This document shows, one piece after another, positions 55,506 through 64,000 of a DNA stretch of 64,000 bases. The stretch comes from Prevotella sp. UBA7764 (lineage in GTDB: Bacteria; Bacteroidota; Bacteroidia; Bacteroidales; Bacteroidaceae): assembly GCA_002481295.1 (NCBI GenBank), contig DLDU01000037.1:47518-111517 (forward strand), given 5' to 3'. A model generated the notes under the pieces. That model had not been told where the DNA came from. It ran no database searches and was given only the letters and a program-made list of their open reading frames with translations. The translations under genes were made by a program, and so were the position numbers. The first letter of the stretch is position 1; each line of letters opens with the position of its first letter.

Positions 55506-56834
55506 ATGAAATACTATTCAACCAATCATAAAGCTCCCATGGCCACACTCCGTGAGGCTGTGGAGCACGGACTGGCTCCCGACCGCGGACTGTATATGCC
55601 CGAGACCATCAAGCACTTGCCCGAGTCATTTTTTGAGAACATCGACAAGCTCTCGTTTCAAGAGATTGCCTTGGAGGTAGCCCGCTGCTTCTTTGGTGAC
55701 GACGTAGACGAAGACTCGCTGCGACAGATTGTCTTCGACACCTTGGCCTTCGATACTCCAGTGCATCAGGTCAAAGACGACATCTACAGCCTTGAGCTCT
55801 TCCACGGCCCCACTTTGGCTTTTAAGGATGTGGGTGCCCGCTTCATGGCCCGTCTGTTGCAATATTTTATCAAGAAAGACGAGAAGGCTACAGGCGTTCA
55901 TCATGAGGTCAACGTGCTCGTGGCTACCTCTGGCGACACAGGATCGGCAGTGGCCAACGGCTTCCTCGGCATCGACGGCATCCACGTCTATGTTCTCTAT
56001 CCCAAGGGAAAAGTCAGCAAAATACAAGAGAGCCAGTTCACTACCCTCGGGCGCAACATCACTGCACTGGAGGTCGACGGTGTCTTCGACGATTGTCAGG
56101 CACTGGTAAAGAATGCGTTCATGGACAAGGAACTCAACGATCACATGAAGCTGACTTCTGCCAACTCCATCAACGTGGCACGCTTTCTGCCCCAAGCTTT
56201 CTATTACTTCAATGCCTATGCACAGCTCAAGCGCATGGGACTTGTTGGACCAGGACGTAAGGATATGGTTGTCTGCGTTCCAAGTGGTAACTTCGGCAAC
56301 ATCACCGCAGGACTTTTCGGTGCCCGCATGGGACTGCCCGTGAAGCACTTCATCGCCGCCAACAACGCCAACGACATCTTCTATAACTATCTGCAGACGG
56401 GTGTCTACTCACCGCAGCCGAGCAAGCAGACGCTTGCCAATGCAATGGACGTCGGTGATCCAAGCAACTTTGCACGAATTCTCGATCTCTACAACAACGA
56501 CTGGAAAGCTATCCGCAATGACATTTCGGGTGCTACCTATAGCGACGACGCCATTCGCAAAACTATGAAACAGTGCTACGACGAAACTGGTTATGTTCTT
56601 GATCCTCACGGTGCCTGTGGCTATCAAGCGCTTTCCGAGCAGTTGCAGCCCGGACAGGTTGGTATCTTCCTCGAGACTGCTCACCCTGCTAAATTCAAGG
56701 AGAAGGTTGACGCAATCGACAATGCCGACATTGCCATTCCTGAGCGACTCCAGGCTTTCATGCGCGGAAAGAAACAGAGTGTGGAGATGCCTAACAATTT
56801 CGAAGCATTTAAGAAATATCTTATGCAGATTTGA
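55506..56834 (+). CDS. thrC: Threonine synthase
   Basis: ThrC converts O-phosphohomoserine to threonine with pyridoxal phosphate. The 442 residues begin with MKYYSTNHKAP and include the cofactor lysine in GPTLAFKDVGARF (near residue 107), the phosphate loop TSGDTGSAVANGF and the segment CVPSGNFGNITAGL. The length corresponds to the class I synthases found in Bacteroidetes and E. coli. It is the third gene of the threonine operon. An 81-base gap separates it from ftnA. Confidence 0.96.
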   Translation: MKYYSTNHKAPMATLREAVEHGLAPDRGLYMPETIKHLPESFFENIDKLSFQEIALEVARCFFGDDVDEDSLRQIVFDTLAFDTPVHQVKDDIYSLELFHGPTLAFKDVGARFMARLLQYFIKKDEKATGVHHEVNVLVATSGDTGSAVANGFLGIDGIHVYVLYPKGKVSKIQESQFTTLGRNITALEVDGVFDDCQALVKNAFMDKELNDHMKLTSANSINVARFLPQAFYYFNAYAQLKRMGLVGPGRKDMVVCVPSGNFGNITAGLFGARMGLPVKHFIAANNANDIFYNYLQTGVYSPQPSKQTLANAMDVGDPSNFARILDLYNNDWKAIRNDISGATYSDDAIRKTMKQCYDETGYVLDPHGACGYQALSEQLQPGQVGIFLETAHPAKFKEKVDAIDNADIAIPERLQAFMRGKKQSVEMPNNFEAFKKYLMQI

Positions 56835-56915
56835 ATCAGCAGATCTGAATGTTCAAGTCTGAGTCATACAGGCATGAATATGACTGACCTCATCATTTAA
56901 TAAACAGCTTTTATT

Positions 56916-57440
56916 ATGTTAAGTCAAAAAATGCAAGACGCGCTCAATGCGCAAATCAATGCTGAGTTCTGGTCAGCTTATCTCTATCTGTCTATGTCAG
57001 CTTTTGCTAACGCACAGGGCTACCCCGGCATGGCACACTGGTTCGAGGTGCAGTATCAGGAGGAGCTGGACCATGTGAAGATCTTCTTCGACTACATCCT
57101 GCAGCGTGATGGCCGCGTGATGCTCGACCCTATCCAGGGCGTACCCACAGAATGGACAAGTCCTCTCGACCTCTTCCAAAACACCCTCAAGCATGAGCAG
57201 ACGGTGACAGGACTCATCAACAAACTCTACTCCACCTCACTTGAGGACAACGACTTCGCTACACAGAGCATGCTCAAATGGTTCATCGACGAGCAGGTCG
57301 AGGAAGAGGAAAATGCCAAGAACATCATCGATAGCTTGAAGATGATCGGTGACAACGGCTACGGCATTTATACGCTCGACAAAGATCTTTCCACACGTGT
57401 CTACACCCAGGCTGCTCCGCTTGCTGCCAAGAATGCATAA
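56916..57440 (+). CDS. ftnA: Bacterial non-heme ferritin
   Basis: Ferritin oxidises and stores iron as a 24-subunit shell in the cytosol. The 174-residue protein is a four-helix bundle with the di-iron ligands Glu17 in NAEFWSAYLYL, Glu50 and His53 in YQEELDHVK, and further acidic residues in DEQVEEEENA. Length and motifs match E. coli FtnA and Bacteroides ferritin. No Fur-like site was recognised upstream. A run of eleven Gs starts 13 bases after the stop. Confidence 0.95.
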   Translation: MLSQKMQDALNAQINAEFWSAYLYLSMSAFANAQGYPGMAHWFEVQYQEELDHVKIFFDYILQRDGRVMLDPIQGVPTEWTSPLDLFQNTLKHEQTVTGLINKLYSTSLEDNDFATQSMLKWFIDEQVEEEENAKNIIDSLKMIGDNGYGIYTLDKDLSTRVYTQAAPLAAKNA

Positions 57441-57452
57441 GCAACTCCGAAG

Positions 57453-57463
57453 GGGGGGGGGAT
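57453..57463. repeat. G11 homopolymer tract
   Basis: Eleven consecutive Gs lie in the spacer between ftnA and the MATE gene. Such tracts are prone to slippage during replication or in sequencing. Confidence 0.9.
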
Positions 57464-57554
57464 GTCTACTCCCCGACGATAATCAAATACAATGATTGAA
57501 GAATAAGAAGAGATAGAAATCCGAAGATTCTTCGATGCGATTTAACTTATCACG

Positions 57555-57590
57555 AAGAAGCGGGGCCAAAGAGGCTCCGCTTCTTTAATA
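57555..57590 (+). terminator. Terminator-like hairpin before the MATE gene
   Basis: AAGAAGCGGGGCC (57555-57567) pairs with GGCTCCGCTTCTT (57573-57585) with one mismatch and a T-rich tail. It is 16 bases before the MATE start codon, so it either ends ftnA transcription or controls the MATE gene. Confidence 0.7.
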
Positions 57591-57601
57591 TACTCGTTCT
57601 C

Positions 57602-58942
57602 ATGTCCATAACGCTGTCCACACTCGACCGCCGAATCCTGCAACTGGCTTTGCCCTCGGTCATCAACAACATCACTATCCCACTCCTTGGTCTCTGTGAC
57701 CTTGCCATCGTTGGGCACATTGGCTCTGGTATTTATCTTGCAGCAATGTCAGTAGCCACAACTTTTTTCAATGTCACCTATTGGCTCTTCGGCTTTCTGC
57801 GCATGGGATCGAGTGGCCTTACAGCACAAGCACATGGTGCTGGCGACCGCAAAGCAATTTACGCATCGTTGCTTAGGGCTCTCGGTGTGGCCTTCAGCGT
57901 GGCGACCCTCATCCTGCTGCTGCAATATCCGCTTTGGAAGTTGGCACTATGGCTTATTTCTCCTTCTGCTGGTGTGGGAGCCATCGCCAATGTCTATTTC
58001 CACATCGTCATTTGGGGTGCGCCCCCTACCCTGGCATTGATGTGTCTCAATGGCTGGTTCATAGGCATGCAAGACACGCGCACGCCGATGTATGTGGCAA
58101 TCTTTCAGAATGTTGTCAACGTCAGCGTATCATTGTCCTTAGCCATTGGACTTGACATGAAAATGCAGGGAGTGGCCTTTGGAACGCTTGTTGCCCAATG
58201 GACAGGACTCTTCGCCTCAGTCTATATGCTCCGCCGCCATGTGGTTCGCTTGGGTAGCATACATATCTCATGGATGGAACTTTTGCAGCGCACCGAATTG
58301 GCTCATTTCTTTTCGCTCAACCGCGACATCTTCCTTAGAACAGTCTGCCTCGTTGCTGTCAACTTTGGCTTCACAGCCTTCGGCGCCCGTCAAGGCGACA
58401 CAGTGCTGGCAGCCAACACTTTGCTGATGACCTTCTTCACGCTGTTCAGCTATGTCATGGACGGCTTTGCCTTTGCCGGGGAAGCACTCTCGGGACATGC
58501 TTTGGGCGCCAATGACCGTCAGGGACTGAACGCCGTCACCCGACGGCTGATCCAATGGGGCACGGGACTATCCTTCACCGCCACTCTGCTCTATGTGCTC
58601 GGTGGTAAACTGTTGGTAGGCTTACTGAGCAGCGACCCTACGGTGGTATCTGTGGCTGACCACTTCCTGCCCTGGGCTTGCATGATACCACTTGCGGGCA
58701 CTTTGGCATTTGTTTTGGATGGAATCTGCATTGGACTTACACTAACACGTCCGATGCTCTTGGCCAGTTTTGTCGCCTCTCTGCTGTTTTTTGTCGTGGC
58801 ATGGGTATCATTTTCCCTCACCCTTCCCGCTCGGGCTTGGACCAATCATCTGTTGTGGCTGGCCTTCATCCTCTATCTGTTGATACGAGGCGTTGTTCTC
58901 TACAGAACTCATAAAGTAATGCATTATCAATTTCAGAAATAA
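57602..58942 (+). CDS. MATE family efflux transporter (DinF-like)
   Basis: The 446-residue integral membrane protein has about twelve hydrophobic segments in two halves. Typical MATE features are the N-terminal LALPSVINNITIPLLGLCDLAIVGHIG and the segment FGFLRMGSSGLTAQAHGAGD; the second half has VNFGFTAFGARQGDTVLAAN. It should export cationic drugs or metabolites using sodium or proton gradients; the DinF branch has been linked to DNA-damage and oxidative stress. Substrate is unknown. It ends at a strong terminator. Confidence 0.9.
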   Translation: MSITLSTLDRRILQLALPSVINNITIPLLGLCDLAIVGHIGSGIYLAAMSVATTFFNVTYWLFGFLRMGSSGLTAQAHGAGDRKAIYASLLRALGVAFSVATLILLLQYPLWKLALWLISPSAGVGAIANVYFHIVIWGAPPTLALMCLNGWFIGMQDTRTPMYVAIFQNVVNVSVSLSLAIGLDMKMQGVAFGTLVAQWTGLFASVYMLRRHVVRLGSIHISWMELLQRTELAHFFSLNRDIFLRTVCLVAVNFGFTAFGARQGDTVLAANTLLMTFFTLFSYVMDGFAFAGEALSGHALGANDRQGLNAVTRRLIQWGTGLSFTATLLYVLGGKLLVGLLSSDPTVVSVADHFLPWACMIPLAGTLAFVLDGICIGLTLTRPMLLASFVASLLFFVVAWVSFSLTLPARAWTNHLLWLAFILYLLIRGVVLYRTHKVMHYQFQK

Positions 58943-58991
58943 CGTCTATGTATCTATGCAAACATCACAAAACCAAATTATCATATACGAC

Positions 58992-59024
58992 GAAAGCCGC
59001 TGAAATTCAGCGGCTTTCTTTCTG
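58992..59024 (+). terminator. Terminator after the MATE gene
   Basis: GAAAGCCGCTGA pairs perfectly with TCAGCGGCTTTC around an AAT loop and is followed by TTTCTG. It begins 49 bases after the stop. Confidence 0.85.
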
Positions 59025-59298
59025 TTTATATATACTTTCGTGTGGTTTGCATAACCTTACCCGAAGTTGTCTGATATAGTGCCATAGGTGTCACCGATAT
59101 GGCTCCCCGCGTCTATCACCCTTAAGTCTTGCGCAAGGTATTTTTGCCACGTGCCGTTTGCTGAAACGCATCGTAGCAAAAGATCATTTTTTGCTTAGCA
59201 CTCACGTATGAGATAAAAATCCCATCTATTGTCATCCTTCTGTTCCCCATTAGGCATTCTTATCCCCAACTGTTTGGAGCGCATAGAAATTGCTTATC

Positions 59299-59338
59299 CA
59301 GCATCCCCCTATGTAGAGGGGGGGGGCGGGGGATGCTG
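59299..59338 (-). repeat. GC-rich hairpin with G9 tract at the bglX 3' end
   Basis: CAGCATCCCCC and GGGGGATGCTG pair perfectly. The hairpin begins three bases after the bglX stop on the minus strand and has no U-tract, so it may protect or end the message but is not a classical terminator. Confidence 0.65.
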
Positions 59339-59341
59339 TTG

Positions 59342-61693
59342 TTACTTTCTTAGCAGACTAAGCTTGACCTGCGGCTTGAGGGCCTCGGAAACCTTCTCGG
59401 TGTAGGCTCCCAACTTAACGGTGGCCTTGCCGAGGATACGCTCCACGTTGTCGCCCACCATGAAGGTGTAGTCACCGGCCTCGCCCTTCCACTGGCTGCC
59501 AGCCTCGTCGAAACTCGTCAGCAGACGACGCGGCACGCTCATCGTCAGCGTCTGACTCTCACCGGGCTTGAGCATACGCGTCTTGGCAAAGGTCTTGAGC
59601 TCCTTCACCGGCATCTCCTCACCACCCTTGGGGGCTGCGACATATACTTGGGCCACCTGCTTGCCGGCACGCGAACCGGTGTTCTTCACGGTCACTTTCA
59701 CCGTGACACCCTGCTTGTCGGCTTTGGCTGAGAATCCCGACATAGAGAAGGTGGTATAGCTCAGGCCATAGCCGAAGGGATAGGCCACGGGCTTGCCGAA
59801 GGAGTCGAAATAGCGGTAGCCGACATAGATGTCCTCGTCGTGGTCGGTGTAGTTGACACCCTTGACACGATGGTCATAGAGCGCGTCGGTCAGACCGTAG
59901 TAGTCGGGCTGGCTGGGGAAGTTGGCCGTTGAGGGCACATCGGTGGCAGCTATCGGCCAGGTCATCGTCAGATGACCGGAGGGATTAGCCTTGCCCGTGA
60001 GCACGTCGGCGACAGCGTTGCCACCTTCCTCACCCGGCTGCCAGGCCACGAGGATGCCGTCGACAAGACTGCGCCAGGACGCCGTCTCCATCACCGATCC
60101 GGAGTTGATGACGACAATGACGGGCTTGCCCTGCTGATGGAAGACGCTGCTCACGCGGCTGATCATCTGCTTCTCCTGCCCGGTGAGGTTGAACTCGCCC
60201 TCGATGTTGCGGTCCATGCCCTCACCGGCCTGACGGCCAATGGTGATGATGGCAGCATCGGCCTCCGGAGCCTCATGCTCCACACAGCGCTGGGTGATGT
60301 CGATCTCGTCGAGCTTGGGCTGACCCTGGTCGAGGAACCACATCCACGGATTCTTGTCGGCCTTGAGCTTGGATTTGGCATAAGCCACATATTTAGTATA
60401 GATGTCGGTGAGCTGTGGTGTGGTGGAGACACCGGCGTTTTTCAGTCCGTCGACCATATCCACGACGTAGGGCACATTGACGCAGCCCGAGCCGAGACCG
60501 CCGCTCATGAAGTCGTAGCTGTTGACACCGAAGAGCGCCACCCGCTTGATGCCCTCCATGGGCAACACGGCTTTTCCATTAATGTCACCGTTCTTGAGCA
60601 GCACCATGCCCTCGGTGCTCGTCTGCCGGGTCACCTGAGCATGCGCCTTGAGATCGGGTTTGTTGCTGAAAGCGTATTTGCGGAAGCGTGGCGTCTTGAC
60701 GATATATTCCAGCATACGGCGCACGTTGCGGTCCACATCCTTGATGTCGAGCTTGCCCTCCTTGACAGCCTTGACGATGTCCTCGGCTTGAGCAGGATAC
60801 CCCGGCATGAGCAGATCGTTGCCTGCATGCACTTCCTCGGCAACGGGCAGGTCAGCGCGCTTGCCGATCCAGTCGGTCATGACGATGCCGTTGAAGCCCC
60901 AGTCATCGCGGAGCACCTTGGTGAGCAGGTCGTGGTTGCCCTGGGCATAGACGCCGTTGATCTTGTTGTAGGACGACATGATCGTCCACGGCTTTGCCTC
61001 GCGCACGGCCATCTCAAAGCCACGGAGATAGAGCTCGCGCAGGGCCCGTTGTGAGACACGCTCGTCGACACGCGTGCGGTCACTCTCCTGCGAGTTGACG
61101 GCGAAGTGCTTCATCGACACACCGACGCCCTGACTCTGTATGCCACGAACCATGGCGGTGCCGATCATTCCCGTGACTATGGGGTCCTCGCTGTAGTATT
61201 CGAAGTTGCGGCCACAGAGCGGATTGCGGTGGAGGTTCATGCCCGGACCGAGGATGACGTCGCAGCCATACTCCAGGGTTTCGTTGCCCTCACAGCGCCC
61301 CACCTGCTCCACGAGGTCGGTATTCCACGTACAAGCCAGACAGGTGCCCACGGGGAAGCCGGTAGCAAAGAAAGTCTGTGTGGTGCCCTGACGGTGAGCA
61401 TCGATGTGCACGCCCGCAGGACCGTCGCAGACCACTGTGGCGGGTATGCCCAGCCGCGGGATGGCCACGGTGATACCGGCTGCTCCGGCTACTAATTTCT
61501 TTTGATGGCCGAGCATGGAGCCCGAACCGACAAAACCGTCGTTGCCACCACCGACAAGCATCTGTGCCTTCTCTTCCAGGGTCATCGCCTGGAGTACCTG
61601 GTCGATGTTGTGAGCATTGAGTTGCGGGGCCTGAGCCGATGCCGCACCCGCCATGCAAAGCGACAACACCATTGTAGATAGTTTTTTATTCAT
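59342..61693 (-). CDS. bglX: Periplasmic beta-glucosidase-like GH3 enzyme
   Basis: The 783-residue secreted glycosidase has a signal peptide (about 1-20). The GH3 N-terminal barrel contains GPAGVHIDAHRQG and the nucleophile aspartate in GIVMTDWIGKR (near residue 280). The GH3 C-terminal sandwich follows (about 375-620), then a fibronectin III-like domain (about 680-760). It should release glucose or another sugar from the non-reducing ends of beta-linked oligosaccharides. It is the second gene of an operon, 41 bases after the GH5 gene, so both probably act on the same plant glycan such as gluco- or galactomannan. Confidence 0.93.
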   Translation of the reverse strand: MNKKLSTMVLSLCMAGAASAQAPQLNAHNIDQVLQAMTLEEKAQMLVGGGNDGFVGSGSMLGHQKKLVAGAAGITVAIPRLGIPATVVCDGPAGVHIDAHRQGTTQTFFATGFPVGTCLACTWNTDLVEQVGRCEGNETLEYGCDVILGPGMNLHRNPLCGRNFEYYSEDPIVTGMIGTAMVRGIQSQGVGVSMKHFAVNSQESDRTRVDERVSQRALRELYLRGFEMAVREAKPWTIMSSYNKINGVYAQGNHDLLTKVLRDDWGFNGIVMTDWIGKRADLPVAEEVHAGNDLLMPGYPAQAEDIVKAVKEGKLDIKDVDRNVRRMLEYIVKTPRFRKYAFSNKPDLKAHAQVTRQTSTEGMVLLKNGDINGKAVLPMEGIKRVALFGVNSYDFMSGGLGSGCVNVPYVVDMVDGLKNAGVSTTPQLTDIYTKYVAYAKSKLKADKNPWMWFLDQGQPKLDEIDITQRCVEHEAPEADAAIITIGRQAGEGMDRNIEGEFNLTGQEKQMISRVSSVFHQQGKPVIVVINSGSVMETASWRSLVDGILVAWQPGEEGGNAVADVLTGKANPSGHLTMTWPIAATDVPSTANFPSQPDYYGLTDALYDHRVKGVNYTDHDEDIYVGYRYFDSFGKPVAYPFGYGLSYTTFSMSGFSAKADKQGVTVKVTVKNTGSRAGKQVAQVYVAAPKGGEEMPVKELKTFAKTRMLKPGESQTLTMSVPRRLLTSFDEAGSQWKGEAGDYTFMVGDNVERILGKATVKLGAYTEKVSEALKPQVKLSLLRK

Positions 61694-61734
61694 AATGTAT
61701 TAATAATGATGTATAATAATATAATGTGTGTTGA

Positions 61735-63024
61735 TTAATGCAATTTCTTGAACTGACGGATCACGCCGCTGATGACGCTGAGCGTGGAGCTGTCGCAGTC
61801 GAAGACCGAGTTGAGTCCCTGTTGCTCCTGTGCCGGATCGTTGGTATAGGGATCACCGACCTGCCACTGCTCATGGCGCGGACGGGCCTCCCCACCCCAT
61901 CCCCAGAAGTTGCAGCCAGCGAAGCGTCCGCCTTGGCGCGCGTTGTCGGCCACAAGCTGGAAGACATATTTATAATAGGTGTCACGACCCACCGTGGGAG
62001 AGCCCGGACGGAAGCTCATGCCGTCGCGGGGATAGCCAAACTCCTCCATGACGAGGGGCTTGCCCAGGCGCTGACAGATGGCAAGATGGCGAGAGATATA
62101 GTCCTTGGTGTTGGCGCATGCGCGCGGCAGATTCTCCACCAGCGAGTCGGCTTTAGACCAACCCCAGTTGTAGGGCCATAGATGGACATTGCAGTAGTCG
62201 ACATTCTTGTCGGCACAGATGCGCTCATAGCAGCCGTAGTCGCCCTCGCACCCCCATGCACCCTCACTGCCAATGGAGATAAGATGATGCTTGTCGATGC
62301 TGCGGATGAGGGCTGAGGTCTCGCTGAGCCACCGCTCAAAGGCAGGGAGAGCCTCCTTGGAGAAGGCACGCGGCTCGTTGCCAATCTGCCACGACATGAT
62401 GGCAGGGTCATCGACATAGCGTTTATGGGTGTAGCGGTTGGTGCGGCCGAGGATGAAGCGCACATAGTCGTAGAAGAGCTGATGGGCTTTCTCGTTGGCA
62501 GCAAACTGCTCCACAAAATTCATAAATGCGGGATAGCCGGCTTCGTCGGGCCGCGGCACCTTGCCGAGTCCGGCCTGTTCGAGATAGTAACCGTAGCCAC
62601 CACTCCATTCCCACGAGTTGTTGAGATAGAGCACAGCCACCATCTTGCGCTTGCCCATCTGCTGAAGCAGATAGTCGAGCCCGGCGAGGATGGTGTCGTT
62701 GTACACGCCCGGTGCTTCCTGCAGCGTCGGCTCCACCTTGGTCTTCACGCCACGGTGCCCGTCAGACCCCACGAGGATGCGCAGATTGTCGATGCCCGCA
62801 GCCTTCAACCGGTCGAGCTCACGACAGAGGCGCGCACGGTCACCGCCCTGCCCCGTAGAACCAAGAATGGCTCCATACCATAGATTGGTACCTACATAAT
62901 AATAAGGTTTGCCGCCACGCCAAAACTTGCCGTCGTGGCACTGCACATATTGGGCTTGAGCCGCAAGGGGTAAGAACAATAGCATGATGAGTGCTGAGAA
63001 TAGATGTCGTAATGTTGATTTCAT
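61735..63024 (-). CDS. GH5 family beta-mannanase-like enzyme
   Basis: The 429-residue secreted enzyme has a signal peptide (about 1-24, ending AAQAQ) and a GH5 catalytic domain filling the rest. The acid/base glutamate lies in SWQIGNEPRAF and the nucleophile in LVMEEFGYPRD. The opening segment with GGKPYYYVGTNLWYG and the overall order resemble subfamily GH5_7 mannanases. The frame is open upstream to 63141, but the added part crosses the predicted promoter, so the ATG at 63024 before the signal peptide is used. It is the first gene of the operon with bglX. No SusC/SusD pair is in the window. Confidence 0.9.
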   Translation of the reverse strand: MKSTLRHLFSALIMLLFLPLAAQAQYVQCHDGKFWRGGKPYYYVGTNLWYGAILGSTGQGGDRARLCRELDRLKAAGIDNLRILVGSDGHRGVKTKVEPTLQEAPGVYNDTILAGLDYLLQQMGKRKMVAVLYLNNSWEWSGGYGYYLEQAGLGKVPRPDEAGYPAFMNFVEQFAANEKAHQLFYDYVRFILGRTNRYTHKRYVDDPAIMSWQIGNEPRAFSKEALPAFERWLSETSALIRSIDKHHLISIGSEGAWGCEGDYGCYERICADKNVDYCNVHLWPYNWGWSKADSLVENLPRACANTKDYISRHLAICQRLGKPLVMEEFGYPRDGMSFRPGSPTVGRDTYYKYVFQLVADNARQGGRFAGCNFWGWGGEARPRHEQWQVGDPYTNDPAQEQQGLNSVFDCDSSTLSVISGVIRQFKKLH

Positions 63025-63061
63025 GATGTTGTTATCAGGTCTGATTTTATTATCTATATTG

Positions 63062-63069
63062 CAAAGATA
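63062..63069 (-). promoter_or_regulatory. Putative -7 element of the GH5-bglX operon
   Basis: The minus strand reads TATCTTTG 38 bases before the start. The surrounding TTTTGCAGTATCTTTGCA is shared with the mltG promoter. Confidence 0.5.
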
Positions 63070-63241
63070 CTGCAAAACATTGAAAGTTCGTTGCACTATC
63101 TTTGCAAATAATAGTATTTTGTTTGCAACTATAATCCTCATAGCGGCTCTCCCTGATCATCTCATAGTTTCTTTTCATTCTTTTTTTCTCGAATTAGTGC
63201 TAATTTAACGAATATTCATTGAGAAACTCGAATTTTATTGC

Positions 63242-63249
63242 TATCTTTG
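63242..63249 (+). promoter_or_regulatory. Putative -7 element for the right-edge reductase gene
   Basis: TATCTTTG lies 33 bases upstream of the ATG at 63282. A second plus-strand TATCTTTG is at 63097-63104. No proper -33 element was found for either. Confidence 0.45.
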
Positions 63250-63281
63250 TGCTAATGTAAAGACCAAAGACAAAGACTGAA

Positions 63282-64000
63282 ATGAACAAGATTCTAAAGA
63301 AAACACAATTCTCGGAAAAGGTGTTCTGCCTGGAGGTAGAGGCACCGCTCATCGCGCGCAGCTGCCGCCCCGGGCACTTCATCATCGTGCGCGTGGATAA
63401 GGACAGCGAACGTGTGCCCTACACCATCGCAAAGTCCGACCCTCTCAAGGGCACGCTCACTCTCGTGGTGCAAGAGGTGGGGCTGTCCTCTACCAAGCTC
63501 TGTCAGCTCAATGTAGGCGATGAGGTGCAGGACATCGTAGGACCCTTGGGCAATGCGTCAAAGATAGAGAAATACGGCACCGTGGTTTGCGCCGGAGGCG
63601 GCATTGGCATCGCAGCCATCCTCCCGATCCTCACCGCGCTCAAGCAAGCCGGCAACCGCGTCATCTCGGTGCTCGCCGGACGTACGAAGAATCTTGTCAT
63701 CATGGTCGATGACGTCAAGAAATACAGTGATGAGGTCATCATCATGACCGACGACGGCTCCTACGGCGAGAAAGGCGTGGTCACCGTCGGCGTGGAAGAG
63801 GTCATCAAGCGCGAGCATGTCGACAAGGTGCTCGCCATTGGTCCTCCGGTGATGATGAAATTCACCTCGCTGCTGGCTCATAAATATGGCATTCCCAACG
63901 ATGTATCGCTCAACACCATCATGGTCGACGGAACCGGTATGTGCGGAGCCTGTCGTCTGACAATCGGCGGAAAGACGAAGTTTGTGTGTATCGACGGCCC
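63282..64000 (+). CDS. Sulfide/dihydroorotate dehydrogenase-like FAD/NAD-binding subunit (partial)
   Basis: The gene runs off the right edge after 239 codons. Its product starts MNKILKKTQFSEKVFCLEVEAP and has the FAD-binding motif RVPYTIAKSD (about 46-55), the NAD(P)-binding GGGIGIAAILPIL (about 105-117) and a cysteine-rich segment DGTGMCGACRLTIGG that, with a further Cys, should bind a [2Fe-2S] cluster. This is the small subunit of the NfnAB/SudAB type, which passes electrons between NADH, ferredoxin and NADP. The partner (GltD-like) gene would be expected just outside the window. Confidence 0.88.
   Translation, partial: MNKILKKTQFSEKVFCLEVEAPLIARSCRPGHFIIVRVDKDSERVPYTIAKSDPLKGTLTLVVQEVGLSSTKLCQLNVGDEVQDIVGPLGNASKIEKYGTVVCAGGGIGIAAILPILTALKQAGNRVISVLAGRTKNLVIMVDDVKKYSDEVIIMTDDGSYGEKGVVTVGVEEVIKREHVDKVLAIGPPVMMKFTSLLAHKYGIPNDVSLNTIMVDGTGMCGACRLTIGGKTKFVCIDG

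Larger units (their letters stand above)
58943..59341. other. Convergent spacer between the MATE gene and bglX
   Basis: The 399-base spacer holds the MATE terminator and, next to the bglX stop, a hairpin of 11 perfect base pairs (59299-59309 with 59328-59338) with a run of nine Gs at 59318-59326 inside the loop. No gene or promoter was seen in between. Confidence 0.6.

Noticed and set aside
59972-61054. 360-codon frame antisense to bglX
   Set aside because: It lies wholly within the GH3 gene on the opposite strand and has no family features.

Overview
The window reads as a stretch of core chromosome from a member of the Bacteroidales, most likely a Prevotella-type organism. Three kinds of evidence agree: many start regions carry the Bacteroidetes promoter -7 element TAnnTTTG, some with a TTG/TTTG element 19-21 bases upstream; the gene content (split glycine decarboxylase, MaeB malic enzyme with a phosphotransacetylase-like half, thrA-PGM-thrC, AspT-type antiporter, M64 peptidase, GH3/GH5 glycosidases) fits that group; and Shine-Dalgarno sites are weak. 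No plasmid, phage, CRISPR array, tRNA or rRNA was recognised.

Layout. 0.2-3.3 kb (minus): TRIC-type channel, 2-hydroxyacid dehydrogenase, RarA. 3.6-11.9 kb (plus): malic enzyme, then a complete glycine cleavage cluster gcvT-gcvH-gcvPA-gcvPB-lpd. 12-25.6 kb (minus): YebC, PheT, a short DnaJ-like protein, ribosomal protein S16, an aconitase-isocitrate dehydrogenase-citrate synthase operon (oxidative half of the TCA cycle, supplying 2-oxoglutarate), a MORN/GH25 lysozyme lipoprotein with an unknown membrane-anchored partner, two small membrane-associated proteins and the RNase P RNA. 25.9-31 kb: DegP/HtrA protease, a decayed insertion sequence, YhcH, a repeat-rich AT-rich intergenic block, phosphoglycolate phosphatase and an unusual free-standing tandem CBM20 protein. 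31-45 kb: MltG, GlnS, a TPR protein, DedA, Crp-type regulator, LepA, small lipoprotein, MFS transporter with HAD phosphatase, RsmG, MBL-fold hydrolase, RuvC and a ModF-like twin ATPase. 45-59 kb (plus): secreted proteins including a LysM glucosaminidase and an M64 peptidase, NudC, an AspT-type transporter, the threonine operon (thrA, PGM-like probable homoserine kinase, thrC), ferritin and a MATE exporter. 59-63 kb (minus): GH5 mannanase-like and GH3 beta-glucosidase genes forming a two-gene glycan operon. The right edge cuts a plus-strand FAD/NAD/2Fe-2S reductase subunit.

Most of this is housekeeping metabolism, translation and envelope maintenance. I found no clear new multi-gene system. 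The most interesting points are small: a strong orphan promoter reading through tandem repeats antisense to gph; two divergent promoters that share one perfect palindrome (HAD gene/rsmG); an internally deleted IS with 7-base flanking repeats; a CBM20-CBM20 protein that looks like the front third of a MalQ without its catalytic domain; and the PGM-family gene standing where thrB should be.
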